From Deltaproteobacteria bacterium (GTDB lineage: Bacteria; Desulfobacterota; Desulfuromonadia; Desulfuromonadales; BM103): 10,741 nucleotides of DNA. Shown here piece by piece: positions 1 to 6,173 of the stretch. The translations under genes were made by a program, and so were the position numbers. The stretch spans positions 1 to 10,741 of the forward strand of contig JAGXHL010000028.1 in the NCBI GenBank assembly GCA_024636215.1, given 5' to 3'. The notes below the pieces were generated by a model. It worked only from the letters and a program-made list of their open reading frames with translations. It made no database searches and had not been told where the DNA came from. How positions within the stretch are numbered: the first letter of the stretch is position 1; each line of letters begins with the position of its first letter.

Positions 1-2
1 AC

Positions 3-83
3 TCCTGTCTGAGACTTGTCAGCGCTGTGCTGATGGAAATCTCTGAGGAGTGGGAAACAGGTCGTGTCTACTTGAACTTTTAA
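3..83 (+). pseudogene. IS256-family (Mutator-type) transposase, C-terminal tail only
   Basis: The frame opens at the left edge and ends at TAA 81-83. It encodes 26 residues, including LVSAVLMEISEEWETG and RVYLNF just before the stop. This resembles the extreme C-terminus of IS256/Mutator transposases, which typically end with a Leu-rich helix and an EISxEWETGxxYL motif. The rest of the gene lies outside the window, so I cannot tell whether the element is intact. The element end should lie shortly downstream, perhaps in the AT-rich stretch around 108-130, but I cannot define the terminal inverted repeat with one end visible. It is not the same copy as the fragment at 1512-1883, which lies on the other strand and has a different C-terminal sequence. 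Confidence 0.65.
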
Positions 84-425
84 CTGTCAAAGATCGTTCC
101 AAAGAGGGTTGTGAATTTTACAGAACAGATGTTGCTTTATCGCTCGCTGCCTGAGACCACTATCGAAATACAGTCTGAGAACTTCTTTGATTTTGCGCAT
201 GGATAACCTCTTGTTCGCCAATGATGCACCTCCGGGAAAGTAAAATTTCCAGGGTTGTACACCAGGGTTATCCAGCGTCGCTAACGATTCCGGGGGGAGT
301 GAAAAAATGGCCTACTTTGAATCGGAATCAGTGGCACAGTTTGCTCCGGAATGGGTGGCCTACTTTGGAGCGGAATGGGTGGCACAGTTTGGTCCGGAAT
401 ACGCAACAGAGTCATTAAGAAAAAC
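84..425. other. Gene-free IS scar between the transposase tail and the AT-rich cassette
   Basis: No convincing gene is seen here. The first part probably contains the end of the IS256-type element. The second part contains the 24-bp tandem repeats listed separately (308-403). Short open frames through 221-418 translate the repeats into Trp/Arg/Asn-rich sequence that looks spurious. Base composition is mixed and unlike the AT-rich genes that follow. Confidence 0.6.
308..403. repeat. Four 24-bp tandem units in a 48-bp alternating pattern, IS21-like subterminal repeats
   Basis: Units lie at 308-331, 332-355, 356-379 and 380-403. All begin TGGC and carry CGGAAT near the end. Units 1 and 3 share TGGCCTACTTTG, and units 2 and 4 share TGGCACAGTTTG, so the real period is a 48-bp dimer. 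Arrays of this kind (GTGGCACAGTTT followed by a CCGGAAT-like segment) are familiar to me from the ends of IS21-family elements, where the transposase IstA binds multiple subterminal repeats. No istA or istB sequence is visible here, so this would be an orphan end. The array stops about 20 bp before the next gene start. Confidence 0.6.
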
Positions 426-788
426 ATGGGGCACGATCACGAAATCACGTTTATGCACTTGGCCATATTCTCAGATGAAATCCCATTGGAAAGCAAGGTA
501 GTCGAGCAAACTAATGTTTATAATATCGCATGTTGGAATATGGCATTAATTTCAAGCCAAGAAAAAAGGGATCAATCTGTTTTCAATAGTTACTTTAAAA
601 AAGCTAAGCCTTCACACATTGAATATCCAATCCATATGCGTGTTAAAAGTTGGGTGGCCTATTATGAAGGTGACACAACGTCAGCGATCGCTATCGCAAC
701 CAATAATTTGTCAAAGATTAAATCGGGGCATTACATGGTAAATGACTTAAAAGAAGACATCTCTTTTTTTAAAAAAGAAAACAATTGA
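426..788 (+). CDS. Hypothetical alpha-helical protein, possibly TPR-like
   Basis: A 120-residue protein starting MGHDHEITF. I do not recognise a family. It is predicted soluble, with no signal peptide or membrane segment. Two longer helices are likely, about residues 28-55 and 68-95; the second contains SWVAYYEGDTTSAIAIA, whose small, aromatic and Gly spacing resembles a tetratricopeptide repeat. The frame is open upstream to 351, but that part only translates the IS-like repeats, so I chose the ATG at 426. Its ribosome site is weak (AAGAAAAAC), and the real N-terminus may have been removed when the IS-like sequence arrived. The gene is clearly more AT-rich than the oxidase genes. The stop is followed after 9 bases by the next gene, suggesting an operon pair. 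Existence of the gene is likely; its function is unknown. Confidence 0.55.
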   Translation: MGHDHEITFMHLAIFSDEIPLESKVVEQTNVYNIACWNMALISSQEKRDQSVFNSYFKKAKPSHIEYPIHMRVKSWVAYYEGDTTSAIAIATNNLSKIKSGHYMVNDLKEDISFFKKENN

Positions 789-797
789 GGACTCAAG

Positions 798-1466
798 ATG
801 AATCTACCTACATGGGAGCAAATAAACGAAATTGGAAAGTTGAAAATATTGCGAATCGCAATGGTGTTTTTCGTCTTGATGCCAATTTTCGTTAGGTTCT
901 TTGAGCATATTCCTAAACAGATATATCTGCCTGTACTAGAAAGATCATACCTTTTTGAGTTGAGCTTGCCTTTTAATTGGTTTTTGTTGTACTTAGCGTC
1001 ACTTTCCATAACCTTAGGCGGGGTATTGTATCACTTGTCTTGCCCTAAAATTATCAAACTATTTTCTCATTATTATGACTATAACAAATCAGGAATGACA
1101 AAATCATTCTTATGTAATGAGCTGAAAAAATGCATATCAAAAAATGACAGGCAAAAAAACTCATCTGACATTGTTCGAAAATTAATAAAAAAGAATGACT
1201 ATAATTTGGATGTTGTAAAGGACAAGGATGAGGTTGACAATATCATTAAAGCATTAGACCCAAATTTTAAAATAAATGCATGTGACTATGATCATGCGAT
1301 GAAAAGCACTTTTTACTTCTTAAAAGATACCGCACAACTCAAGGCACCAATTGTAAGATTTTTTACTACTCTTTTTTACGTTATAGGACTTTCGTTGGTG
1401 CTATATGTAGTCTTTGAGAAGGTGCTATATGTTTTAAATTACGTCTACTCGGGAACAAGCTGGTAG
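798..1466 (+). CDS. Hypothetical membrane protein, AT-rich, second gene of the cassette
   Basis: A 222-residue protein of no family I recognise. Three hydrophobic segments are visible: about residues 17-35, 57-80 and 187-208. Between the second and third lies a roughly 100-residue, Lys/Asp-rich, presumably cytosolic domain, including KKCISKNDRQKNSSDIVRK and DKDEVDNIIKALDPNFK. The start is supported by GAGG at 787-790, overlapping the stop of the preceding gene. Strong A/T bias and frequent AAA/AAT/TTT codons set it and its partner apart from the cco genes, a sign of transfer. The last codons (TGG TAG) run directly into sequence that may be the end of the neighbouring IS256-type element, so the C-terminus could be truncated. 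A small membrane protein paired with a soluble helical protein between IS remnants fits accessory cargo such as defence, toxin or stress functions, but nothing in the sequence proves that. Confidence 0.65.
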   Translation: MNLPTWEQINEIGKLKILRIAMVFFVLMPIFVRFFEHIPKQIYLPVLERSYLFELSLPFNWFLLYLASLSITLGGVLYHLSCPKIIKLFSHYYDYNKSGMTKSFLCNELKKCISKNDRQKNSSDIVRKLIKKNDYNLDVVKDKDEVDNIIKALDPNFKINACDYDHAMKSTFYFLKDTAQLKAPIVRFFTTLFYVIGLSLVLYVVFEKVLYVLNYVYSGTSW

Positions 1467-1470
1467 TGTA

Positions 1471-1491
1471 AAGAATCTTTCGCTTTTTTTT
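1471..1491 (+). terminator. Weak terminator candidate after the AT-rich pair
   Basis: A short AAAG/CTTT pairing at about 1471-1480 precedes a run of eight T at 1484-1491. The stem is too short to be a strong intrinsic terminator. The same bases may instead belong to the end of the IS256-type element. Confidence 0.25.
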
Positions 1492-1511
1492 GGGCAGTGT
1501 CCCGGTATCGA

Positions 1512-1883
1512 TTAAACGATTGCCTCCATTTGTTCTTCTATCTTCTGATCCTTGAGCAGTTCCATATTCAGATAGCGTTTCTGTCCCCACTTGGTCCCAG
1601 CAATGTGTCGGAGCCGGGCTGCACAAAGCATCAATGCCGAATTGCCATCGGGGAAGGCCCCGACAACTCGCGTTCTACGTCGGATCTCCCTCATGATTCG
1701 CTCCAAAGCATTGTTGGTGCGAATTCGCAGCCAATGCGCACGGGGGAAATGATAATAGGACAGCGTCTCCGAGATGCTCTGTTGAATTTTATCGGCGGCC
1801 TGAGTCAATTTCATCGCCCGGAGCTTTTCACAAACAGCGGCAGCTTTCTGATCAGCGGCCTCTCTGTCTTCTGAAGCGTACAT
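1512..1883 (-). pseudogene. IS256-family transposase, C-terminal 123 residues
   Basis: The translation matches the C-terminal region of Mutator/IS256 transposases. It contains the EDREAA helix, the KLRAMKL segment, an ETLSYYHFP stretch, and the diagnostic RIRTNNALERIMREIRRRT and RVVGAFPDGNSALML block, followed by RLRHIAGTKWG. The family is usually about 400 residues and uses a DDE triad. Here the upstream catalytic part is missing, so the protein cannot be active. Upstream of the first Met (1883) the frame stays open to about 1980 (ending in VCKFKSLTP), but that part does not look like transposase and I consider it fused by chance. The gene converges with the AT-rich pair and lies downstream of the oxidase assembly cluster. 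Confidence 0.85.
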
Positions 1884-1995
1884 CGGGGTCAGGCTTTTAA
1901 ACTTGCAAACCTGATCAGCGCAATGGAGCTTGTTGTGTGTGACCTGTGGCCAAGTAGCCCCCCGGTCAGGCTTGAAGTCTCAGAAGCCCCGACCA
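1884..1995. repeat. Junction sequence with direct repeat GGTCAGGCTT
   Basis: The 10-mer GGTCAGGCTT occurs at 1887-1896 and again at 1964-1973, both on the plus strand. A second 10-mer, CTGATCAGCG, occurs at 1848-1857 inside the transposase fragment and at 1911-1920 outside it. The second GGTCAGGCTT also begins a short inverted pairing (GGCTT/AAGCC, about 1969-1988). No gene is supported. The stretch separates the end of the oxidase assembly cluster from the truncated transposase and looks like recombination or insertion debris. Confidence 0.45.
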
Positions 1996-2676
1996 TCATG
2001 CGCCCCAGCCCATCATGCGCAGGTGTTTAATCAGGTTAATGACGCCCATGGCCGCAACGATCAGACCTGCAATTCTCAGCATCCAGCTGCGAGCTCGACC
2101 ACTCAACCAATGAGCGGCACCACCGAACAGCAGGAGGGAAGGGGCGGTCCCCAGGCCGAAGGCAAACAGCATTAACGCCCCGGTGGTAATACTTGCACTT
2201 TGAGCTGCCGTAATCGCCACTGCATAGAGGTAGCCGCAGGGAATAAAACCGAAGAGGATTCCCAGGGGAAGTGCCGAAACCGCAGGCGGCAGCCGTCGTA
2301 GGCTGTTGACGGCAACCGTCATCGCTTGCATCGGTCCAGCAAAGTCGAGCTTGGAGACATTCAGCCAGGCAAACAGACCTGCCGTGCCGAGGCCAATCAG
2401 GATCACAAAAATATCGGATCCGATCAGCAGTGATCTGGTCACCATTCTGAAGTGATCGGTATAGGCCAGGGCAGACCCCAACCAACCGACCACAGCGCCG
2501 ATAAAGGTGTAGGTGCTGATCCGGCCGAGGTTGTAGAGCAGGTGAAATAACCAGCCCCCCTTGCGGCCTGCTTCCGAGAGAGACAGCGCACTGACCAGAC
2601 CTCCGCACATGCCGATACAGTGGCCGGCGCCGAGCAGGCCCGTCACAAAAGACATGTAGATGAGCGAGTCGTTCAT
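1996..2676 (-). CDS. DsbD_2 / TauE-SafE-like integral membrane protein
   Basis: A 226-residue protein with about six membrane helices and almost no soluble part. Near the N-terminus it has GAGHCIGMCGG (His19, Cys20, Met23, Cys24), and mid-protein GFIPCGYLY (Cys147). These are the hallmarks of the DsbD_2 family, often annotated as sulfite exporter TauE/SafE and repeatedly found after ccoS in cbb3 loci. By analogy with DsbD/CcdA the cysteines could move electrons across the membrane; with His and Met nearby, copper handling is also possible. The substrate is unknown. The start is fixed by a 3-base ATGA-type overlap with the stop of the preceding gene, so the two are translationally coupled. It is the last gene of the cluster; no intrinsic terminator is seen between its stop and the IS remnant. 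Confidence 0.8.
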   Translation of the reverse strand: MNDSLIYMSFVTGLLGAGHCIGMCGGLVSALSLSEAGRKGGWLFHLLYNLGRISTYTFIGAVVGWLGSALAYTDHFRMVTRSLLIGSDIFVILIGLGTAGLFAWLNVSKLDFAGPMQAMTVAVNSLRRLPPAVSALPLGILFGFIPCGYLYAVAITAAQSASITTGALMLFAFGLGTAPSLLLFGGAAHWLSGRARSWMLRIAGLIVAAMGVINLIKHLRMMGWGA

Positions 2677-3092
2677 TTCATGACGACCATTTCAATATCA
2701 AAAACAATTTTTTCTGGATCAACCCCCGGACGATGAATCTCGACATTGACCTGCCAGGCTCCTGCCATGGTAAAGATTGCCGTACCACGGTAAGCATTGT
2801 CCTGCCACACCGCTTTCGGATTGTTGGCTGGCATCGGCATGGCCGGCATGGTCAGATCCAGAGCCAGTTCGGCATCTTTGACCACTTCACCGGTCGATTC
2901 TCCCAGTTGAATGGAGAAAGGAATTTCAGTCATTGTCCGCAGCGGGCTGCCGGCGAAAATAATGACAGCTTCTCCGCCGTCAGCCAGGTTGGTTGCCAGG
3001 CGCGTCTCTGCAGCGGTTGCACAGACGGCGATAAAAAAGAGCAGGGCCAGTGTGATCCCCAAAGTTCTGCCGTTTAACAGTTTAGTGCTCAT
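2673..3092 (-). CDS. YtkA-like exported protein, probable copper or redox helper
   Basis: A 139-residue protein starting MSTKLLNG, with a signal peptide of about 27 residues (hydrophobic core LGITLALLFFIAVC, likely cleavage after ATA). The mature part looks like a single small beta-sandwich domain of the YtkA type (PF13115). It has a Met/Pro-rich MPAMPMP loop (residues 82-88), followed by AYRGTAIFTMAGAWQVNVEI (101-120). The Met-rich loop and MAG motif suggest metal contact in the periplasm. The start was chosen because GGAGG (3098-3102) lies 5 bases upstream; the frame is open further upstream to 3164, but that part overlaps ccoS. The gene overlaps the ccoS end by 11 bases and the next gene by 4. 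Function is inferred from family and position; an unusual FixH-like role is an alternative. Confidence 0.7.
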   Translation of the reverse strand: MSTKLLNGRTLGITLALLFFIAVCATAAETRLATNLADGGEAVIIFAGSPLRTMTEIPFSIQLGESTGEVVKDAELALDLTMPAMPMPANNPKAVWQDNAYRGTAIFTMAGAWQVNVEIHRPGVDPEKIVFDIEMVVMK

Positions 3093-3258
3093 CTTTGCCT
3101 CCATAGGGTTTCTCCTCATCGTCGTCGTCCAGCATCCGATATTTTGGCCCCTCGACATCATCAAAATCTCCGCGTTTGACTGTCAAAATAAAGAACAACC
3201 AGGCGCCCGTGCCGATGCAGAGTGACAGGATAATCAGGATAATTATTGATTTTAACAT
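3082..3258 (-). CDS. ccoS: CcoS, cbb3 oxidase maturation peptide
   Basis: A 58-residue peptide beginning MLKSIIILIILSL. One membrane helix (about residues 4-25) is followed by a basic turn and the family signature around KRGDFDDVEGPKYRMLDDDD, comparable to the FDDxExPxxRILxDD pattern of CcoS. CcoS is needed for insertion of haem and copper cofactors into CcoN in studied bacteria. AAGG overlapping the ccoI stop (3268-3270) gives a ribosome site at suitable distance, and the gene lies 9 bases after ccoI. Its tail is long and acidic (DDDDEEKPYGGKDEH). It overlaps the start of the YtkA-like gene. Confidence 0.88.
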   Translation of the reverse strand: MLKSIIILIILSLCIGTGAWLFFILTVKRGDFDDVEGPKYRMLDDDDEEKPYGGKDEH

Positions 3259-3267
3259 TGGCAGACC

Positions 3268-5712
3268 TTAATTGTTTGCAGGCTCTTTGGCAACTGAAAA
3301 AGCGCTGCGGATCACACGCCCGAGGCGCAGCGAATTGCTGACCACGATCACGGAGCTGCCGGCCATGGCCAGCGCGGCCCAGACCGGAGCCAGGTTGCCG
3401 CTGGCGGCCAGGGGGATGGTGATCAGGTTGTAAGCAAAAGCCCAGAAAAGGTTCTGCTTGATTACCCGTAGCGTTTGTCGCGCGATAAAGATCGCTTCGT
3501 AAAGACGCCCAAGGTTGGGCTTTGTCAAAACCAGGTCCGAGGTCTCCAGGGCAATGTCGGTTCCTCCGGCCATGGCGCAGCCGACGTCGGCCAGCGAGAG
3601 CGCCGGCGCATCGTTGATGCCGTCGCCCACCATCATGACCTTGCCTCCGGCTTGCTGATGGGCACGAATCCATTCGGCTTTGTCTGTGGGGGTGAGGCTG
3701 GTGTGAAAATCGGCAATGGACAGCTGGCTGCTGACGAGCTGTGCGGTCTTGCGGCGGTCTCCCGTCAAGAGAACCGTTGCCAGGCCCATGCGTTGCAGTT
3801 GGCCTACAGCAGAAGCCGCTTCTTGACGAAGGGGGTCTGCGATCAGCAATGCCCCGATCCAGATCCCGGCAAGACTCACATAGACTTCTGTCAGCGACCC
3901 TGATTCAAGGGTGGGAGTCTCGACCTCGGACTCCTGCAAAAAGGCGCGACTGCCGACCAGGATCTCCCCTGCTGAGCTCTGCATCCGCAGCCCACGGCCG
4001 GGGACTGTTTCAATCGAGCCTGTTGCCTCTGTTTTGAGCCCGGCTGATTTTGCACGCGCGATAATGCCGCGGGCGATCGGGTGAACGGATCCGGTCTCTA
4101 CCTGGCCGGCGATGCGCAAGACGGACTCTGCAGTTTGCCCGGGGGCGGGGATAATCTGTTCTACGCTCGGCTTGCCGAGCGTCAGGGTGCCGGTCTTGTC
4201 GAATGCAACCGTGTCGATCCGGGCGGTCATCTCCAGAATGTCTCCGCCCCGGAAAAGGATGCCGCGGGCAGCGGCAGCTCCTGACGCCACCAGCACGGCG
4301 GTTGGAGTCGCCAGGCCGAGAGCACAGGGACAGGCGACAATCAGAACCGAGACGGCGTTAAGGAGTGCAGCTGTGGACGGAGCTTCGCTGAAGAACCAGA
4401 ACAACCAGGTGCCTGCGGCGATCAAGGTGACCAAGGGTACGAAGAGAGTGGCGACTCGGTCAGCCAGCGATTGAATCGGCGCCTTGCGGTTTTGCGCTTC
4501 TTCGACCATGTGTGCCATGCGGGCGATAAACGATTCGGCGGAGACTCTCTCCACTCGCAACTGAATTGAGGAGGACAGGTTCAATGTCCCGGCCAGGGCC
4601 GGATCACCCTGTTGCCGCAAGACCGGCATCGGCTCGCCTGTGATGGTCGCCTCATCGAGCTCTGTCTTGCCCCGCTGGATCTTGCAGTCAACAGGAATGC
4701 GTTCGCCCGGACGGACCAGGATCAGGTCGCCCGGCTTGAGGCTGGTGCTGGCGACCAGCTCAATGTTGTCTCCGGCTATCAGGTTGGCGGATTCGGGGGC
4801 AAGTTGCAGCAGTTTGTCGATGCCGGAGATGGAACGGTTGCGTGCCGAACCTTCAAACAGGCGACCAAGCAGAATCAGGGTGATAATCATGGCGGCCGTA
4901 TCGAAATAGACTTCACCACCAAGGACCATGGAATAGAAACTGTAGCTGTAGGCAGTCGTAACACCGAGGGTGATCAAGAGGTCCATGCTCGGTGCCTTGT
5001 TTTTCAGGCTGCGCCATGCTCCGGCAAAAAATGGCCAGCCCGCGTAGAAGACGACAGGCGTTGCGACCGCTGCGGCAAAGTATTGAAGGGTCTGTCGGAT
5101 GGACGGATCGATGCCGTGGAAATAGCCGCCGTAGAGGGCGAAGGAGAAGCCCATGACCTGCATGGAAAGAAAGGCGGCTGTGCCAAAGCGAATCAAAAGT
5201 GAGCGATATTCACTTGCCGCCGCTCGCTGTGCCGCACCAGACGTGTAGGGGTGGGGAAGGTAACCAAGACGACTGATCTGGCTGAAAATTTCTTTTGGGG
5301 TTGTTTCTTCAGGATTGAACCTGATCTGCGCACGATGGGTTGCATAGTTGATGCGGATGATTTCGACGCCTTGAATTCTGCCGATCAGTTTTTCCAGCAA
5401 CCAGATGCATGATGCGCAACGAATCCCCTCGATAATCAGGGCTATCTTAGCAGACATCTCATTACGGGTGACCACGTGACCGGCGAGAAGTTCTTCATCA
5501 AAGGCTGTAGCGAAAACACCTTCGGGAACACCGTCTTCATGCCAGTCTCTCTGCTGATAAAAATTACCGAGGCCGGCGCCATGAATGACCCTGTAAACAC
5601 CACGGCAGCCGTGGCAACAGAAGTGCAGCTCTCTGCCCTCAATCTCATCGACGACCAGATCTCCTTGAGGAATTGGCAGCTTGCAGTGAACGCATGTGTC
5701 AACTGTGACCAT
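3268..5712 (-). CDS. ccoI: CcoI/FixI, copper-transporting P1B-type ATPase for cbb3 assembly
   Basis: An 814-residue heavy-metal P-type ATPase that exports Cu+ across the inner membrane to supply CuB of CcoN. The N-terminus carries a Cys-rich extra domain typical of the FixI group (CVHC at 7-10, HFCCHGC at 30-36), then a heavy-metal-associated domain with GIRCASC (97-102). Core motifs are TGE 358-360 (actuator), CPC 461-463 (membrane copper site), DKTGT with the phosphorylated Asp505, HP 544-545 and GDGIND 697-702. Eight membrane helices are expected. YN 761-762 and MAGSS 783-787 are the other copper-coordinating residues of Cu+ ATPases. I chose the ATG at 5712, four bases after the ccoH stop; the open frame continues to 5772 but would overlap ccoH. 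The ribosome site is poor, suggesting translational coupling. Family assignment is secure. Confidence 0.95.
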   Translation of the reverse strand: MVTVDTCVHCKLPIPQGDLVVDEIEGRELHFCCHGCRGVYRVIHGAGLGNFYQQRDWHEDGVPEGVFATAFDEELLAGHVVTRNEMSAKIALIIEGIRCASCIWLLEKLIGRIQGVEIIRINYATHRAQIRFNPEETTPKEIFSQISRLGYLPHPYTSGAAQRAAASEYRSLLIRFGTAAFLSMQVMGFSFALYGGYFHGIDPSIRQTLQYFAAAVATPVVFYAGWPFFAGAWRSLKNKAPSMDLLITLGVTTAYSYSFYSMVLGGEVYFDTAAMIITLILLGRLFEGSARNRSISGIDKLLQLAPESANLIAGDNIELVASTSLKPGDLILVRPGERIPVDCKIQRGKTELDEATITGEPMPVLRQQGDPALAGTLNLSSSIQLRVERVSAESFIARMAHMVEEAQNRKAPIQSLADRVATLFVPLVTLIAAGTWLFWFFSEAPSTAALLNAVSVLIVACPCALGLATPTAVLVASGAAAARGILFRGGDILEMTARIDTVAFDKTGTLTLGKPSVEQIIPAPGQTAESVLRIAGQVETGSVHPIARGIIARAKSAGLKTEATGSIETVPGRGLRMQSSAGEILVGSRAFLQESEVETPTLESGSLTEVYVSLAGIWIGALLIADPLRQEAASAVGQLQRMGLATVLLTGDRRKTAQLVSSQLSIADFHTSLTPTDKAEWIRAHQQAGGKVMMVGDGINDAPALSLADVGCAMAGGTDIALETSDLVLTKPNLGRLYEAIFIARQTLRVIKQNLFWAFAYNLITIPLAASGNLAPVWAALAMAGSSVIVVSNSLRLGRVIRSAFSVAKEPANN

Positions 5713-5716
5713 AATT

Positions 5717-6169
5717 TTACAGGTTAAGAAGCAGCTGCCGGTTGATTCGAGCACCATTTTGTTCGAACTCAATCCGCGCGTTGATTGCTCCTGTCATGTC
5801 GGTGGTCAAATTGAAAATGTAGAGCCCTGGCTCGGTCTCTTGCAATGGCTGCTGTTTGCTCGCTACCAGGCCTGTCTGGTAAAGAAAAATTTGCCCCTGG
5901 GCAGACTTTACCGGCTGACCTTCTTTGTCACGCAAGTGAAAGGTCAGAGTTCGCTTGATCAGCTCGGTTTCAACCTGCCAGCCGAGGACCGCTGCGGCTC
6001 TTTTTTCCAGAAGGGTTGAGGTGTACTTCAGCCCTTTGCTGTAATAATCGACATCTGTGACCTCTGGTCCGGCTTCGATGGCCCGCATGGCCGACCAGCC
6101 GGAAAAGGCGAGAAAACAGGCTATCAGGGAGATTATCAGCAGAGGGTAGGAGTTTTTCTTTATGAACAT
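5717..6169 (-). CDS. ccoH: CcoH/FixH, cbb3 oxidase assembly protein
   Basis: A 150-residue protein with one N-terminal membrane helix (about residues 8-26) and a periplasmic beta-rich domain. It has the family's DYYSKGLKY segment (41-49) after the helix and a C-terminal pattern in which TTDMTGAINARIEF precedes the end. FixH/CcoH associates with the oxidase during assembly and is usually encoded between ccoG and ccoI, as here. The start is set by AAGGAA (6177-6182), 7 bases upstream of the ATG at 6169, 4 bases after the ccoG stop. A longer in-frame start to 6235 would overlap ccoG and is less likely. Sequence conservation in this family is low, so position is part of the evidence. Confidence 0.88.
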   Translation of the reverse strand: MFIKKNSYPLLIISLIACFLAFSGWSAMRAIEAGPEVTDVDYYSKGLKYTSTLLEKRAAAVLGWQVETELIKRTLTFHLRDKEGQPVKSAQGQIFLYQTGLVASKQQPLQETEPGLYIFNLTTDMTGAINARIEFEQNGARINRQLLLNL

Positions 6170-6173
6170 GATG

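Larger units (their letters stand above)
1463..1883 (-). mobile_element. Partial IS256-family element, 5' part missing
   Basis: Contains the C-terminal third of a transposase gene (1512-1883) and about 50 bp downstream that should include one terminal repeat. The outer end is tentatively placed near GGTAGTGTAAAGAATC (1462-1477), because IS256-family ends commonly contain GTGTAAA-type sequence. This boundary is a guess. The other end of the element and roughly two thirds of the gene are absent. Homology appears to stop at about 1883, where GGTCAGGCTT-containing sequence begins. Confidence 0.55.

Noticed and set aside
84..203. Frame continuing 40 codons past the TAA of the transposase tail
   Set aside because: It could be read as a stop mutation within a longer transposase, but the conserved family tail already ends at the TAA and a 40-codon open run is not unlikely.
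308..403. CRISPR array
   Set aside because: The units are directly adjacent with no spacers, vary in an alternating pattern, and no cas gene is present.
1497..1874. 125-codon open frame opposite the transposase fragment
   Set aside because: The minus-strand translation is clear IS256 transposase; the plus-strand frame is its shadow.
3161..3673. 170-codon open frame, minus strand, alternate frame of ccoI and ccoS
   Set aside because: It overlaps two strongly supported genes in another frame and has low-complexity Arg/Gly/His composition.
4612..5202. 196-codon open frame antisense to ccoI
   Set aside because: It lies wholly inside ccoI, has no ribosome site or recognisable domain, and is explained by the GC-rich third positions of ccoI.
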